Source of the DNA: Streptomyces stelliscabiei | GTDB lineage: Bacteria; Actinomycetota; Actinomycetes; Streptomycetales; Streptomycetaceae | Assembly: GCF_014873495.1 (NCBI RefSeq) | Contig: NZ_JADBGF010000001.1 | Span: 5,332,001-5,396,000, forward strand | Reading direction: 5' to 3' | DNA length: 64,000 nucleotides | Shown: positions 1-7,523 of the stretch, piece after piece | How the letters are laid out: every line of letters begins with the position of its first letter | How positions within the stretch are numbered: the first letter of the stretch is position 1 | The notes under the pieces: model-generated | What the model saw: the letters and a program-made list of their open reading frames with translations, nothing else | Told to the model about the DNA's origin: nothing | Databases searched by the model: none | Position numbers and translations under genes: made by a program

Positions 1-1
1 C

Positions 2-514
2 TACGACGGCACCTCCATGGAGCACCTCTCCAAGGCGGCCGGTATCTCCAAGTCGTCGATATACCACCACGTCACGGGCAAGGAGGAGCTGCTGCGCCGG
101 GCCGTCAGCCGGGCGCTGGAGGGTCTCTTCCAGATCCTCGACGAGGAGCCCGCGCGCGCGGGGCGCGCGGTGGAGCGCTTGGAGCACGTCGTGCGGCGCA
201 TGGTCGAGGTGCTGCTCGACGAGCTTCCCTATGTGACCCTGCTGCTGCGGGTGCGCGGCAACACCGACACCGAGCGCTGGGCGCTGGAGCGGCGCCGCGA
301 CTTCGACCACCGGGTCGCCGAGCTGCTCAAGGCCGCGGCCGCCGAGGGCGACGTGCGCCGGGACGTGGAGGTGCGGCTCGCGACGCGGCTCGTCTTCGGC
401 ATGATCAACTCGATCGTCGAGTGGTACCGGCCGGAAGGCCGGGGCATGGGCGAGCGGGAAGTGTCCGAAGCCGTGGCCCATCTGGTCTTCTCGGGACTGC
501 GGGCCCAGGACTGA
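2..514 (+). CDS. TetR/AcrR family regulator (5' end outside window)
   Basis: The N-terminus lies before the window; the visible 171 residues open inside the helix-turn-helix (AAGISKSSIYHHVTGKEELL), the standard TetR recognition helix followed by the YHHF-like turn. The rest is an all-helical ligand-binding domain with no recognisable ligand signature. It is probably a repressor of a neighbouring catabolic gene. It precedes the bkdR/bkd pair, and a 14-bp palindrome at 1377-1390 could be a TetR-type target, which is inference. The stop codon lies inside the first unit of a degenerate tandem repeat that fills the following intergenic space. The family is certain; the target is unknown. Confidence 0.85.
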   Translation, partial: YDGTSMEHLSKAAGISKSSIYHHVTGKEELLRRAVSRALEGLFQILDEEPARAGRAVERLEHVVRRMVEVLLDELPYVTLLLRVRGNTDTERWALERRRDFDHRVAELLKAAAAEGDVRRDVEVRLATRLVFGMINSIVEWYRPEGRGMGEREVSEAVAHLVFSGLRAQD

Positions 515-672
515 CGGGCTGCGGGCGCAGGAGTGCGGGGCCGGTGTTGCGGGGCTCAGGGCTGACGGGCTGCGGCTCAGGTCTGAAGGGTCGTGGACTC
601 AGGGCTGAGTGGGCCTGGTGTGCGGCCGTGTGGGCGGCGCGCGGGCTGCAGGCCCGGGACTGACGGGACCGC
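502..672. repeat. Degenerate 21-24 bp tandem repeat at the 3' end of the TetR gene
   Basis: Imperfect copies of a unit like GGCTCAGGGCTGACGGG occur at about 502-524, 553-575, 574-596, 597-618 and 651-672. The first copy contains the TGA stop of the TetR gene, so the array looks like repeated slippage of the gene's own 3' end. Apart from this array and the end of the next gene, 515-774 shows no coding signal. Confidence 0.6.
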
Positions 673-774
673 GTGCCGGGACCGGTCGTGGGAGGTCCGG
701 TCCCCGCCGCCGCCTGATGCCGCCGTCCGCCGCTGGTCCCGCCGCGCCCGCCGGCCCCGCTGCCCGGGGACGAT

Positions 775-1275
775 TCACCCCTCCGGTTCCACGTCCTCCT
801 CCTCGAACACCAGCAGGGTCCGGGTGCTGAGCACCTCCGGGATGGCCTGGAGCTTGGTGAGGACGACCTCGCGCAGGGCCCTGTTGTCCGAGGTGTGCAC
901 CAGGAGCAGGACGTCGTAGTCGCCGCCCACCAGCGCGATGTGGGCGGCGCCGGAGAGCTGGCGCAGCTGGTCGCGGACCGTTCGCCAGGAGTTCTGCACG
1001 ATCTTGAGGGTGATGTAGGCCGAGGTGCCCTTTCCGGCGCGCTCGTGGTTCACGCGTGCCCCGAAGCCACGGATCACGCCGTCCTCGACGAGGCGGTTGA
1101 TGCGGGCGTAGGCGTTGGCGCGGGAGACGTGGACGCGTTCGGCGACGGACCGTATCGAGGCGCGGCCGTCGGCCTGCAGCATGCGCAGGATGTCCTGGTC
1201 TATGGCGTCCAGCGGTCGAGGGGGCGGCAGGGCCGGGCCGTGCTCCGGCGGCTCGGCCATTTGTTCAGGTGCCAT
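775..1275 (-). CDS. bkdR: Lrp/AsnC family regulator, probable BkdR
   Basis: This 166-residue protein has an N-terminal Lrp-type HTH (about residues 20-70: LDAIDQDILRMLQADGR, then the VSRANAYARINRLVEDG recognition region) and a C-terminal RAM/AsnC effector domain (GGDYDVLLLV). The start at 1275 is chosen because GGGAGG lies 9 nt upstream; an in-frame ATG at 1296 lacks such a site. The gene is divergent from a branched-chain keto-acid dehydrogenase operon, the position of bkdR in other streptomycetes. Lrp-type BkdR proteins respond to branched-chain amino acids. A 9-bp inverted repeat at 1316-1347 lies in the shared promoter region and is its likely operator. Confidence 0.85.
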   Translation of the reverse strand: MAPEQMAEPPEHGPALPPPRPLDAIDQDILRMLQADGRASIRSVAERVHVSRANAYARINRLVEDGVIRGFGARVNHERAGKGTSAYITLKIVQNSWRTVRDQLRQLSGAAHIALVGGDYDVLLLVHTSDNRALREVVLTKLQAIPEVLSTRTLLVFEEEDVEPEG

Positions 1276-1315
1276 GTGCCCCTGCCTCCCTGCCATGGAC
1301 GGACTGCGTTCATTC

Positions 1316-1347
1316 CAGGCTGTGCAGAACCGTTTGTCCACAGCCTG
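1316..1347. promoter_or_regulatory. Inverted repeat between bkdR and bkdA2, candidate BkdR operator
   Basis: Perfect 9-bp arms CAGGCTGTG (1316-1324) and CACAGCCTG (1339-1347) are separated by 14 bp. The arms are about two helical turns apart, which suits an Lrp-type dimer of dimers. The repeat is 40 bp upstream of the bkdR start and about 100 bp upstream of bkdA2. The half-site CAGGCTGT recurs at 18297-18304 ahead of the second bkd operon. Confidence 0.5.
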
Positions 1348-1376
1348 AGGGTGCCTGTAGCCAAAATGCGTCAGCG

Positions 1377-1390
1377 ACCGAACAATCGGT
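1377..1390. promoter_or_regulatory. Short palindrome ACCGA-ACAA-TCGGT upstream of bkdA2
   Basis: Five-bp arms flank a 4-bp centre, about 60 bp upstream of the bkdA2 start. The size and shape resemble TetR-family operators, and a TetR gene is the nearest other regulator. Binding is inferred, not shown. Confidence 0.35.
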
Positions 1391-1450
1391 AGGTGAGGCG
1401 TGTCACAACCCGTGCCACGCCCCTGAGCCACTCCCACGAGGAGGTGCCGT

Positions 1451-2587
1451 ATGACGGTCATGGAGCAGCGGGGCGCGTACCGCCCGACACCGCCGCCCGC
1501 CTGGCAGCCCCGCACGGACCCCGCGCCGCTGCTGCCCGACGCGCTGCCGTACCGCGTGCTCGGCACGGACGCGGCGGCCGACGCCGACCCCGCGCTGCTG
1601 CGCCGGCTCTACGCCGAGCTGGTGCGCGGCCGCCGCTACAACACGCAGGCCACCGCCCTGACCAAGCAGGGCAGGCTCGCCGTCTACCCCTCCAGCACCG
1701 GTCAGGAGGCGTGCGAGGTCGCCGCCGCGCTCGTCCTCGAAGAGCGGGACTGGCTCTTTCCCAGCTACCGCGACACGCTCGCCGCCGTCGCCCGTGGCCT
1801 CGACCCCGTGCAGGCGCTCACGCTGCTGCGCGGCGACTGGCACACCGGCTACGACCCGCACGAGCACCGGGTCGCCCCCCTGTGCACCCCGCTCGCCACC
1901 CAGCTCCCGCACGCCGTGGGCCTCGCGCACGCCGCCCGTCTCAAGGGCGACGACGTGGTCGCGCTCGCCCTGGTCGGCGACGGCGGCACCAGCGAGGGCG
2001 ACTTCCACGAGGCGCTGAACTTCGCCGCCGTCTGGCAGGCGCCGGTCGTCTTCCTCGTCCAGAACAACGGCTTCGCGATCTCCGTCCCGCTGGCCAAGCA
2101 GACCGCCGCCCCGTCGCTGGCCCACAAGGCCGTCGGCTACGGGATGCCGGGCCGCCTGGTCGACGGCAACGACGCGGCGGCCGTGCACCAGGTGCTCGCC
2201 GAAGCCGTGGCCCACGCGCGCGCGGGCGGCGGTCCCACGCTGGTCGAGGCGGTGACGTACCGCATCGACGCCCACACCAACGCCGACGACGCGACCCGCT
2301 ACCGGGGCGACGCCGAGGTCGAGACCTGGCGCGCGCACGATCCGATCACCCTCCTGGAGCACGAGCTGACCGAGCGCGGCCTCCTCGACGAGGACGGCAT
2401 CCAGGCGGCCCGCGACGCCGCCGAGGCGATGGCGGCCGACCTGCGCGAGCGCATGAACCAGGACCCGGTCCTCGATCCCATGGACCTCTTCGCCCACGTC
2501 TACGCCGAGCCCACCCCCCAACTGCGCGAACAGGAAGCCCTGCTCAGGGCCGAGCTGGCGGCGGAACACGAAGGGGCGCACCGATGA
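1451..2587 (+). CDS. bkdA2: Branched-chain 2-oxo acid dehydrogenase E1 alpha (second bkd set)
   Basis: The 378-residue protein is the TPP-binding alpha chain of the E1 decarboxylase, which oxidatively decarboxylates the keto acids of Val, Leu and Ile. The thiamine diphosphate motif runs from GDGGTSEGDF at about residue 176 to VQNN at about 206; LFPSYRDT and the HTNADDATRYR region are typical of E1 alpha. The start follows GAGGAGG at 1438-1444. It overlaps the E1 beta gene by 4 bp (ATGA), so the genes are translationally coupled. The numbering follows the S. coelicolor naming from memory; the family is certain. The products supply branched acyl-CoA starters for fatty acids and polyketides. Confidence 0.93.
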   Translation: MTVMEQRGAYRPTPPPAWQPRTDPAPLLPDALPYRVLGTDAAADADPALLRRLYAELVRGRRYNTQATALTKQGRLAVYPSSTGQEACEVAAALVLEERDWLFPSYRDTLAAVARGLDPVQALTLLRGDWHTGYDPHEHRVAPLCTPLATQLPHAVGLAHAARLKGDDVVALALVGDGGTSEGDFHEALNFAAVWQAPVVFLVQNNGFAISVPLAKQTAAPSLAHKAVGYGMPGRLVDGNDAAAVHQVLAEAVAHARAGGGPTLVEAVTYRIDAHTNADDATRYRGDAEVETWRAHDPITLLEHELTERGLLDEDGIQAARDAAEAMAADLRERMNQDPVLDPMDLFAHVYAEPTPQLREQEALLRAELAAEHEGAHR

Positions 2588-3588
2588 CCACCGTCGCCGT
2601 CAAGCCCGCCACCATGGCGCAGGCGCTCAACCGCGCGCTGCGCGACGCCATGACCGCCGACCCCACCGTGCATGTCATGGGTGAGGACGTCGGCGCCCTC
2701 GGCGGTGTCTTCCGGGTCACCGACGGGCTCGCGAAGGAGTTCGGCGAGGACCGGGTCACCGACACCCCGCTCGCCGAGGCGGGCATCCTCGGCACGGCCG
2801 TCGGCATGGCCATGTACGGGCTCAGGCCGGTCGTGGAGATGCAGTTCGACGCGTTCGCCTACCCGGCGTTCGAGCAGCTCATCAGCCATGTCGCCCGCAT
2901 GCGCAACCGCACGCGCGGAGCGATGCCGCTGCCGATCACCATCCGGGTCCCGTACGGCGGCGGCATCGGCGGTGTCGAGCACCACAGCGACTCCTCCGAG
3001 GCGTACTACATGGCGACTCCGGGCCTCCATGTCGTCACACCCGCCACGGTCGCCGACGCCTACGGGCTGCTGCGCGCCGCCATCGCCTCCGACGACCCGG
3101 TCGTCCTCCTGGAGCCCAAGCGCCTGTACTGGTCGAAGGACTCCTGGAACCCCGAGGAACCGCAGGCCGTCGACCCGATCGGGCGAGCGGTCGTGCGCCG
3201 CCCCGGCCGCAGCGCCACCCTCATCACCTACGGGCCGTCCGTGCCCGTCTGTCTGGAGGCCGCCGAGGCGGCCACGGCCGAGGGCTGGGACCTCGAAGTC
3301 GTCGACCTGCGCTCCCTGGTGCCCTTCGACGACGAGACCGTCGCCGCGTCGGTGCGCAGGACCGGCCGGGCCGTCGTCGTGCACGAGTCCGGCTCCTACG
3401 GCGGGCCGGGCGGCGAGATCGCGGCCCGTGTCACCGAGCGCTGCTTCCACCACCTGGAGGCGCCCGTGCTGCGCGTCGCCGGGTTCGACATCCCGTACCC
3501 CCCGCCCATGCTGGAGCGGCACCATCTGCCCGGCGTCGACCGGATCCTGGACGCCGTGGGGCGCCTGCAGTGGGAGGCGGGGAACTGA
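2584..3588 (+). CDS. bkdB2: Branched-chain 2-oxo acid dehydrogenase E1 beta (second bkd set)
   Basis: The 334-residue protein is the beta chain of the E1 heterotetramer. MGEDVGALGGVFRVTDGL, GEDRVTDTPLAEAGI and RVPYGGGIGG are conserved E1 beta segments, and VVDLRSLVPFDDE opens the transketolase C-terminal domain. The start is the ATG inside the ATGA overlap with bkdA2; a longer upstream reading in this frame is a shadow of bkdA2. The gene ends in TGATG, sharing a base with the E2 start. Confidence 0.93.
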   Translation: MTTVAVKPATMAQALNRALRDAMTADPTVHVMGEDVGALGGVFRVTDGLAKEFGEDRVTDTPLAEAGILGTAVGMAMYGLRPVVEMQFDAFAYPAFEQLISHVARMRNRTRGAMPLPITIRVPYGGGIGGVEHHSDSSEAYYMATPGLHVVTPATVADAYGLLRAAIASDDPVVLLEPKRLYWSKDSWNPEEPQAVDPIGRAVVRRPGRSATLITYGPSVPVCLEAAEAATAEGWDLEVVDLRSLVPFDDETVAASVRRTGRAVVVHESGSYGGPGGEIAARVTERCFHHLEAPVLRVAGFDIPYPPPMLERHHLPGVDRILDAVGRLQWEAGN

Positions 3589-4925
3589 TGGCCCAGGTGC
3601 TGGAGTTCAAGCTGCCCGACCTCGGTGAGGGGCTGACCGAGGCCGAGATCGTGCGCTGGCTGGTCCAGGTCGGGGACGTCGTCGCGATCGACCAGCCGGT
3701 CGTGGAGGTCGAGACGGCCAAGGCCATGGTCGAGGTCCCCTGCCCCTACGGCGGTGTCGTCACCGCTCGCTTCGGCGAGGAGGGCACGGAACTGCCCGTG
3801 GGCGCGCCGCTGTTGACGGTGGCCGTGGGGGCGCCCGCCTCGGACGCCACCGCCGACGAGGGCTCCGGCAACGTGCTGGTCGGATACGGCACCGGGGCAC
3901 CGCCGGCGCGACGCAGGCGGGTGCGGCCCGGGGAGCCGGTCCGGCCCGCCGCCCCCGCCGAGCCGTCGGCTCCGCGCACCACCGTCGACGCGGCCCCCGT
4001 CGCGGTCGCCGCTCCCGCGTGCCCGGACGGACCCGTGCCGGTCATCTCCCCGCTCGTCCGCCGTCTCGCCCGCGAGAACGGCCTGGACCTGCGGAAGCTG
4101 CACGGCTCGGGCCCCGAGGGACTGATCCTGCGGGCGGACGTGGAGCACGCGCTGCGGGCCGCCACGGCCCCCGCTCCGGCGCCGAGCGCCATGACCGCGC
4201 AGCCGGTCGCCGCGCCCGCACCCGCCGAAGCCCCCGCCGCCATCCGGATCCCCCTACGCGGTGTCCGGGGCGCCGTCGCCGACAAGCTCTCCCGGAGTCG
4301 GCGCGAGATCCCCGACGCGACCTGCTGGGTGGACGCCGACGCGACGGAACTGATGCGTGCCCGTACGGCGCTGAACGCGGCCGGCGGCCCGAAGATCTCC
4401 GTCCTCGCGCTCCTCGCCCGGATCTGCACCGCCGCGCTGGCCCGTTTCCCGGAGCTGAACTCGACCGTCGACATGGAGGCCCGCGAGGTCGTCCGGCTCG
4501 ACCGGGTGCACCTCGGGTTCGCCGCGCAGACGGAACGGGGCCTGGTCGTGCCCGTGGTCCGGGACGCGCACACCAGGAACGCGGAGTCGCTCGCCACCGA
4601 GTTCGCCCGGCTGACAGAGGCGGCGCGGACCGGGACACTGACCCCCGGCCAGCTGACCGGCGGGACCTTCACCCTGAACAACTACGGCGTCTTCGGCGTC
4701 GACGGCTCCACCCCGATCATCAACCACCCCGAGGCCGCCATGCTCGGCGTCGGCCGCATCGTCCCCAAACCGTGGGTGCACGAGGGCGAGCTGGCGGTAC
4801 GGCAGGTCGTGCAGCTCTCGCTCACCTTCGACCACCGGGTGTGCGACGGCGGCACGGCGGGCGGCTTCCTGCGCTTCGTGGCGGACTGCGTCGAACAACC
4901 GGCGGTGCTGCTGCGCACGCTCTGA
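3588..4925 (+). CDS. bkdC2: Branched-chain 2-oxo acid dehydrogenase E2, lipoamide acyltransferase (second bkd set)
   Basis: The 445-residue protein is the core acyltransferase. A single lipoyl domain covers about residues 5-80 (PDLGEGLTEAEIV; lipoylated Lys45 in VETAKAM). An Ala/Pro-rich linker follows, then a peripheral-subunit binding domain (about 152-190, SPLVRRLARENGLDL) and a catalytic domain ending in FDHRVCDGG with the active-site His. The start is the ATG of the TGATG overlap. No E3 lipoamide dehydrogenase follows, so E3 must come from elsewhere in the genome. Confidence 0.93.
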   Translation: MAQVLEFKLPDLGEGLTEAEIVRWLVQVGDVVAIDQPVVEVETAKAMVEVPCPYGGVVTARFGEEGTELPVGAPLLTVAVGAPASDATADEGSGNVLVGYGTGAPPARRRRVRPGEPVRPAAPAEPSAPRTTVDAAPVAVAAPACPDGPVPVISPLVRRLARENGLDLRKLHGSGPEGLILRADVEHALRAATAPAPAPSAMTAQPVAAPAPAEAPAAIRIPLRGVRGAVADKLSRSRREIPDATCWVDADATELMRARTALNAAGGPKISVLALLARICTAALARFPELNSTVDMEAREVVRLDRVHLGFAAQTERGLVVPVVRDAHTRNAESLATEFARLTEAARTGTLTPGQLTGGTFTLNNYGVFGVDGSTPIINHPEAAMLGVGRIVPKPWVHEGELAVRQVVQLSLTFDHRVCDGGTAGGFLRFVADCVEQPAVLLRTL

Positions 4926-5039
4926 GCAGCGGAGGTACCCGGTCGGGGCCGATCGTCCAGCACTGGCGGACCCGACCGGCCCTGATCGCGCCGTCTCCCC
5001 CGCGTTCCCTGTGATCGTCTCGGCCCGCATACTCGGGGA

Positions 5040-6032
5040 GTGACCGCGTATGAGCCTCCGGGCGACCCCGGTACCGAGGCGTTCGACGCCGTCGTGCTCG
5101 CCGGAGGCGCCGCCCGGCGGCTCGGCGGCGCCGACAAGCCCGCCGTGCGCGTGGGCGGACGGGCGCTCCTCGACCGTGTGCTGACCGCCTGCGCCGGGGC
5201 GGCGACGACCGTCGTCGTCGCCGAACCCCGTCCCACCGCGCGGCCCGTGCGGTGGGCCCGTGAGGAACCCCCGGGCGGCGGCCCGCTCGCCGCGCTGGGC
5301 GCCGGACTCCGGCACACCACCGCGCGTCACGTCCTCGTGCTCTCCGCCGACCTGCCGTTCCTGGAGGAGGCGACGGTACGGCGGCTGCTGCGCGCCCTCG
5401 CGGACACCGAGGACAGCGCGGACACCGCCGACGGCGCGCTGGTCACCGACCCCGACGGCCATGACCAGCCTCTCGTGGCCGCCTACCGGGCCGAGCCCCT
5501 GCGCCGCGAGCTGGCCCGGCTCGCCGCCGGGCACGACGGCCTCACCGGGCTCCCCCTGCGACGGCTGACCGCCGCGCTGCGCCTCACCCGCATCACCGAC
5601 CCGGTCGCGTCCTTCGACTGCGACACCTGGGACGACATCGCCGCCGCCCGCGCACGGATCAGGGAGCATGGCCACGTGTTGGATGAATGGATTTCCGCAG
5701 TCAAGGACGAGCTGGGGATCGACCTCGACGTCGACATCGCCGAACTGCTCGACCTCGCCCGTGACGCCGCCCACAGCGTGGCCCGGCCCGCCGCTCCGCT
5801 GACCACCTTCCTGATCGGCTACGCCGCCGCCAGGGCCGGGGGAGGCCCCGAGGCGGTCACCGAGGCCGCCCGCAAGGCGTCCGCCCTGGCCCTGCGCTGG
5901 GCCGACGAGGCAACGCCCGACGCCGAGCCGGGTGCCCCCTCGGGTCCAGGACACGGTGCCGGGCCCGCCGCCGGATCCGGCGGCGGCGAAGACACCGGGT
6001 CCGGCCCCGACACCGGGCCGGCCGCCGGATGA
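5040..6032 (+). CDS. MobA-like nucleotidyltransferase fused to a DUF6457 domain
   Basis: This 330-residue protein has a GTG start. Residues about 15-210 form a NTP-transferase fold with LAGGAARRLGGADKPAV, close to the LAGGxSxRMGxxK signature of MobA (molybdenum cofactor guanylyltransferase), and VLSADLPFL, the metal-binding Asp segment. From about residue 214 (DEWISAVKDELGIDL) a small helical domain matches what is called DUF6457 in actinobacteria. A low-complexity Gly/Pro tail ends the protein. It overlaps moeA by 4 bp (ATGA), so a role in molybdopterin dinucleotide formation is likely. The fused domain may regulate or scaffold; its role is unknown. Confidence 0.82.
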   Translation: MTAYEPPGDPGTEAFDAVVLAGGAARRLGGADKPAVRVGGRALLDRVLTACAGAATTVVVAEPRPTARPVRWAREEPPGGGPLAALGAGLRHTTARHVLVLSADLPFLEEATVRRLLRALADTEDSADTADGALVTDPDGHDQPLVAAYRAEPLRRELARLAAGHDGLTGLPLRRLTAALRLTRITDPVASFDCDTWDDIAAARARIREHGHVLDEWISAVKDELGIDLDVDIAELLDLARDAAHSVARPAAPLTTFLIGYAAARAGGGPEAVTEAARKASALALRWADEATPDAEPGAPSGPGHGAGPAAGSGGGEDTGSGPDTGPAAG

Positions 6033-7405
6033 CCGCCCAGGACGCCGAGGAACTCGACGTGGAGGAGGCACTGGCCGTGGCCAACGACAGGGCCGTGCAG
6101 GGACCGAAGGAGCCCCGCTCCTCCCGCGAGACCTCCACGACGGGCCGGCCCGACACGCACGGGTCCCAGGGCGACGCCCACCCAGCCAAGGGCGATGCGC
6201 ACCACAGGGCCACCTCCTGGCCCGAGGCCCGGGCCGTCGCCGAGCGTGCCGCCCGCTCGGCCGGCCGCCGGGCCCCCGTCTCGGTCACCGTGGACAAGGC
6301 CCTCGGACTCGTTCTCGCCGCGCCCCTGACCGCCCTCACCGACCTCCCCTCCTTCGACACCTCCGCGATGGACGGCTGGGCGGTGGCGGGTCCCGGTCCC
6401 TGGGCCATGCGGGAGGACGGTGTGCTGGCCGGACACGCCGATCCCGGGCGGCTCACGGACGGGGAGGCGGTCCGGATCGCCACCGGCGCCCGTATTCCGC
6501 CCGACACGACGGCCGTGCTGCGCAGCGAGCACGGCCGCACCGACGACCAGGGACGGCTGCACCCGACCCGGGACGTCTCCCACGGGCAGGACATCCGCCC
6601 ACGGGGTCAGGAGTGCCGCCACGGCGACCAACTGCTGCCGCTCGGTACGCAGATCACCCCGGCAGCGCTCGGGCTCGCGGCGGCCGCCGGGTACGACACG
6701 GTGAGCGTGCTCCCCCGCCCGCGCGTCGAACTGCTGGTCCTGGGCGACGAACTGCTCACCGACGGGCTTCCGCGCGAGGGCCTCATCCGCGATGCTCTCG
6801 GCCCGATGCTGCCGTCCTGGCTGCGGGCACTCGGCGCCGAGGTGACCGCCGTACGCCGCCTCGGGGACGACGCCGACGCCCTGTACCGGGCCGTGAAGAA
6901 GTCCTCCGCCGACCTCGTCGTGACCACGGGCGGCACGGCCGCCGGACCCGTCGACCACGTCCACCCCATCCTGCGCCGCCTCGGGGCCGAACTCCTCGTC
7001 GACGGCGTGAAGGTGCGCCCGGGGCATCCCATGCTGCTGGCCCGCACCAAGCAGGACCAGCATCTCGTCGGGCTGCCCGGCAACCCGCTGGCCGCTGTCT
7101 CCGGGCTGTTCACGCTCGCCGAGCCTCTGCTGCGAACTCTCGCCGGACGTCCCGCCCCGGAGCCGTACGCGGTGCCGCTGCGGGAGGGGGTGCACGGGCA
7201 TCCGTACGACACTCGGCTGGTTCCCGTCGGTCTGCGCGGTGACGACGCCGTGCCGCTGCACTACAACGGCCCCGCTATGCTCCGCGGAATCGCCACCGCC
7301 GATGCCCTTGCCGTCGTACCGCCCGGCGGTGCCCGCCCCGGTCAGCAGCTGGAGTTGCTCGACCTGCCCTGGGCGACCGCCGGGATCCAGGTGTGTTTCA
7401 CGTGA
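6029..7405 (+). CDS. moeA: Molybdopterin molybdenumtransferase MoeA family
   Basis: The 458-residue protein would insert molybdate into adenylylated molybdopterin. SFDTSAMDGWAV is the MoeA N-terminal signature, ATGARIPPDT and TTGGTAAGPVDHV are core segments, and GLPGNPLAAVSG is the conserved C-terminal motif. The first 60 residues are polar and poorly conserved. It is coupled to the upstream MobA-like gene by ATGA. Its last codons (Cys-Phe-Thr-stop) lie inside a perfect parS site at 7395-7408, so the chromosome-segregation site dictates the C-terminus. Confidence 0.88.
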   Translation: MTAQDAEELDVEEALAVANDRAVQGPKEPRSSRETSTTGRPDTHGSQGDAHPAKGDAHHRATSWPEARAVAERAARSAGRRAPVSVTVDKALGLVLAAPLTALTDLPSFDTSAMDGWAVAGPGPWAMREDGVLAGHADPGRLTDGEAVRIATGARIPPDTTAVLRSEHGRTDDQGRLHPTRDVSHGQDIRPRGQECRHGDQLLPLGTQITPAALGLAAAAGYDTVSVLPRPRVELLVLGDELLTDGLPREGLIRDALGPMLPSWLRALGAEVTAVRRLGDDADALYRAVKKSSADLVVTTGGTAAGPVDHVHPILRRLGAELLVDGVKVRPGHPMLLARTKQDQHLVGLPGNPLAAVSGLFTLAEPLLRTLAGRPAPEPYAVPLREGVHGHPYDTRLVPVGLRGDDAVPLHYNGPAMLRGIATADALAVVPPGGARPGQQLELLDLPWATAGIQVCFT

Positions 7406-7408
7406 AAC
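7395..7408. promoter_or_regulatory. parS site 1 (ParB binding), overlapping the moeA stop
   Basis: Perfect GTTTCACGTGAAAC, the 14-bp palindrome bound by ParB in Streptomyces and concentrated around oriC. The moeA stop codon (7403-7405) is inside it. Confidence 0.93.
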
Positions 7409-7441
7409 ATCGATACGGCCGACCAGCCGTAGGACCACGGT

Positions 7442-7455
7442 GTTTCACGTGAAAC
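7442..7455. promoter_or_regulatory. parS site 2
   Basis: Second perfect GTTTCACGTGAAAC, 47 bp from site 1, in the gap between moeA and the channel gene. Three sites within about 130 bp form a strong ParB nucleation cluster. Confidence 0.93.
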
Positions 7456-7509
7456 AACGGGCTGTCGGGGGCGAGGTACAGCCAGGGGATGTACGTCGAA
7501 ACGGGGAGT

Positions 7510-7523
7510 GTTTCACGTGAAAC
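7510..7523. promoter_or_regulatory. parS site 3, overlapping the start of the channel gene
   Basis: Third perfect GTTTCACGTGAAAC, 68 bp after site 2. The GTG start codon of the potassium channel (7517-7519) is the central GTG of the palindrome, so ParB occupancy and expression of this gene may interfere. Confidence 0.93.

Noticed and set aside
1403..2581. Long open frame antisense to the E1 alpha gene
   Set aside because: Codon third-position GC bias makes such antisense frames routine in high-GC DNA; composition is Gly/Val/Arg-rich and no motif is present, while the sense gene is certain.
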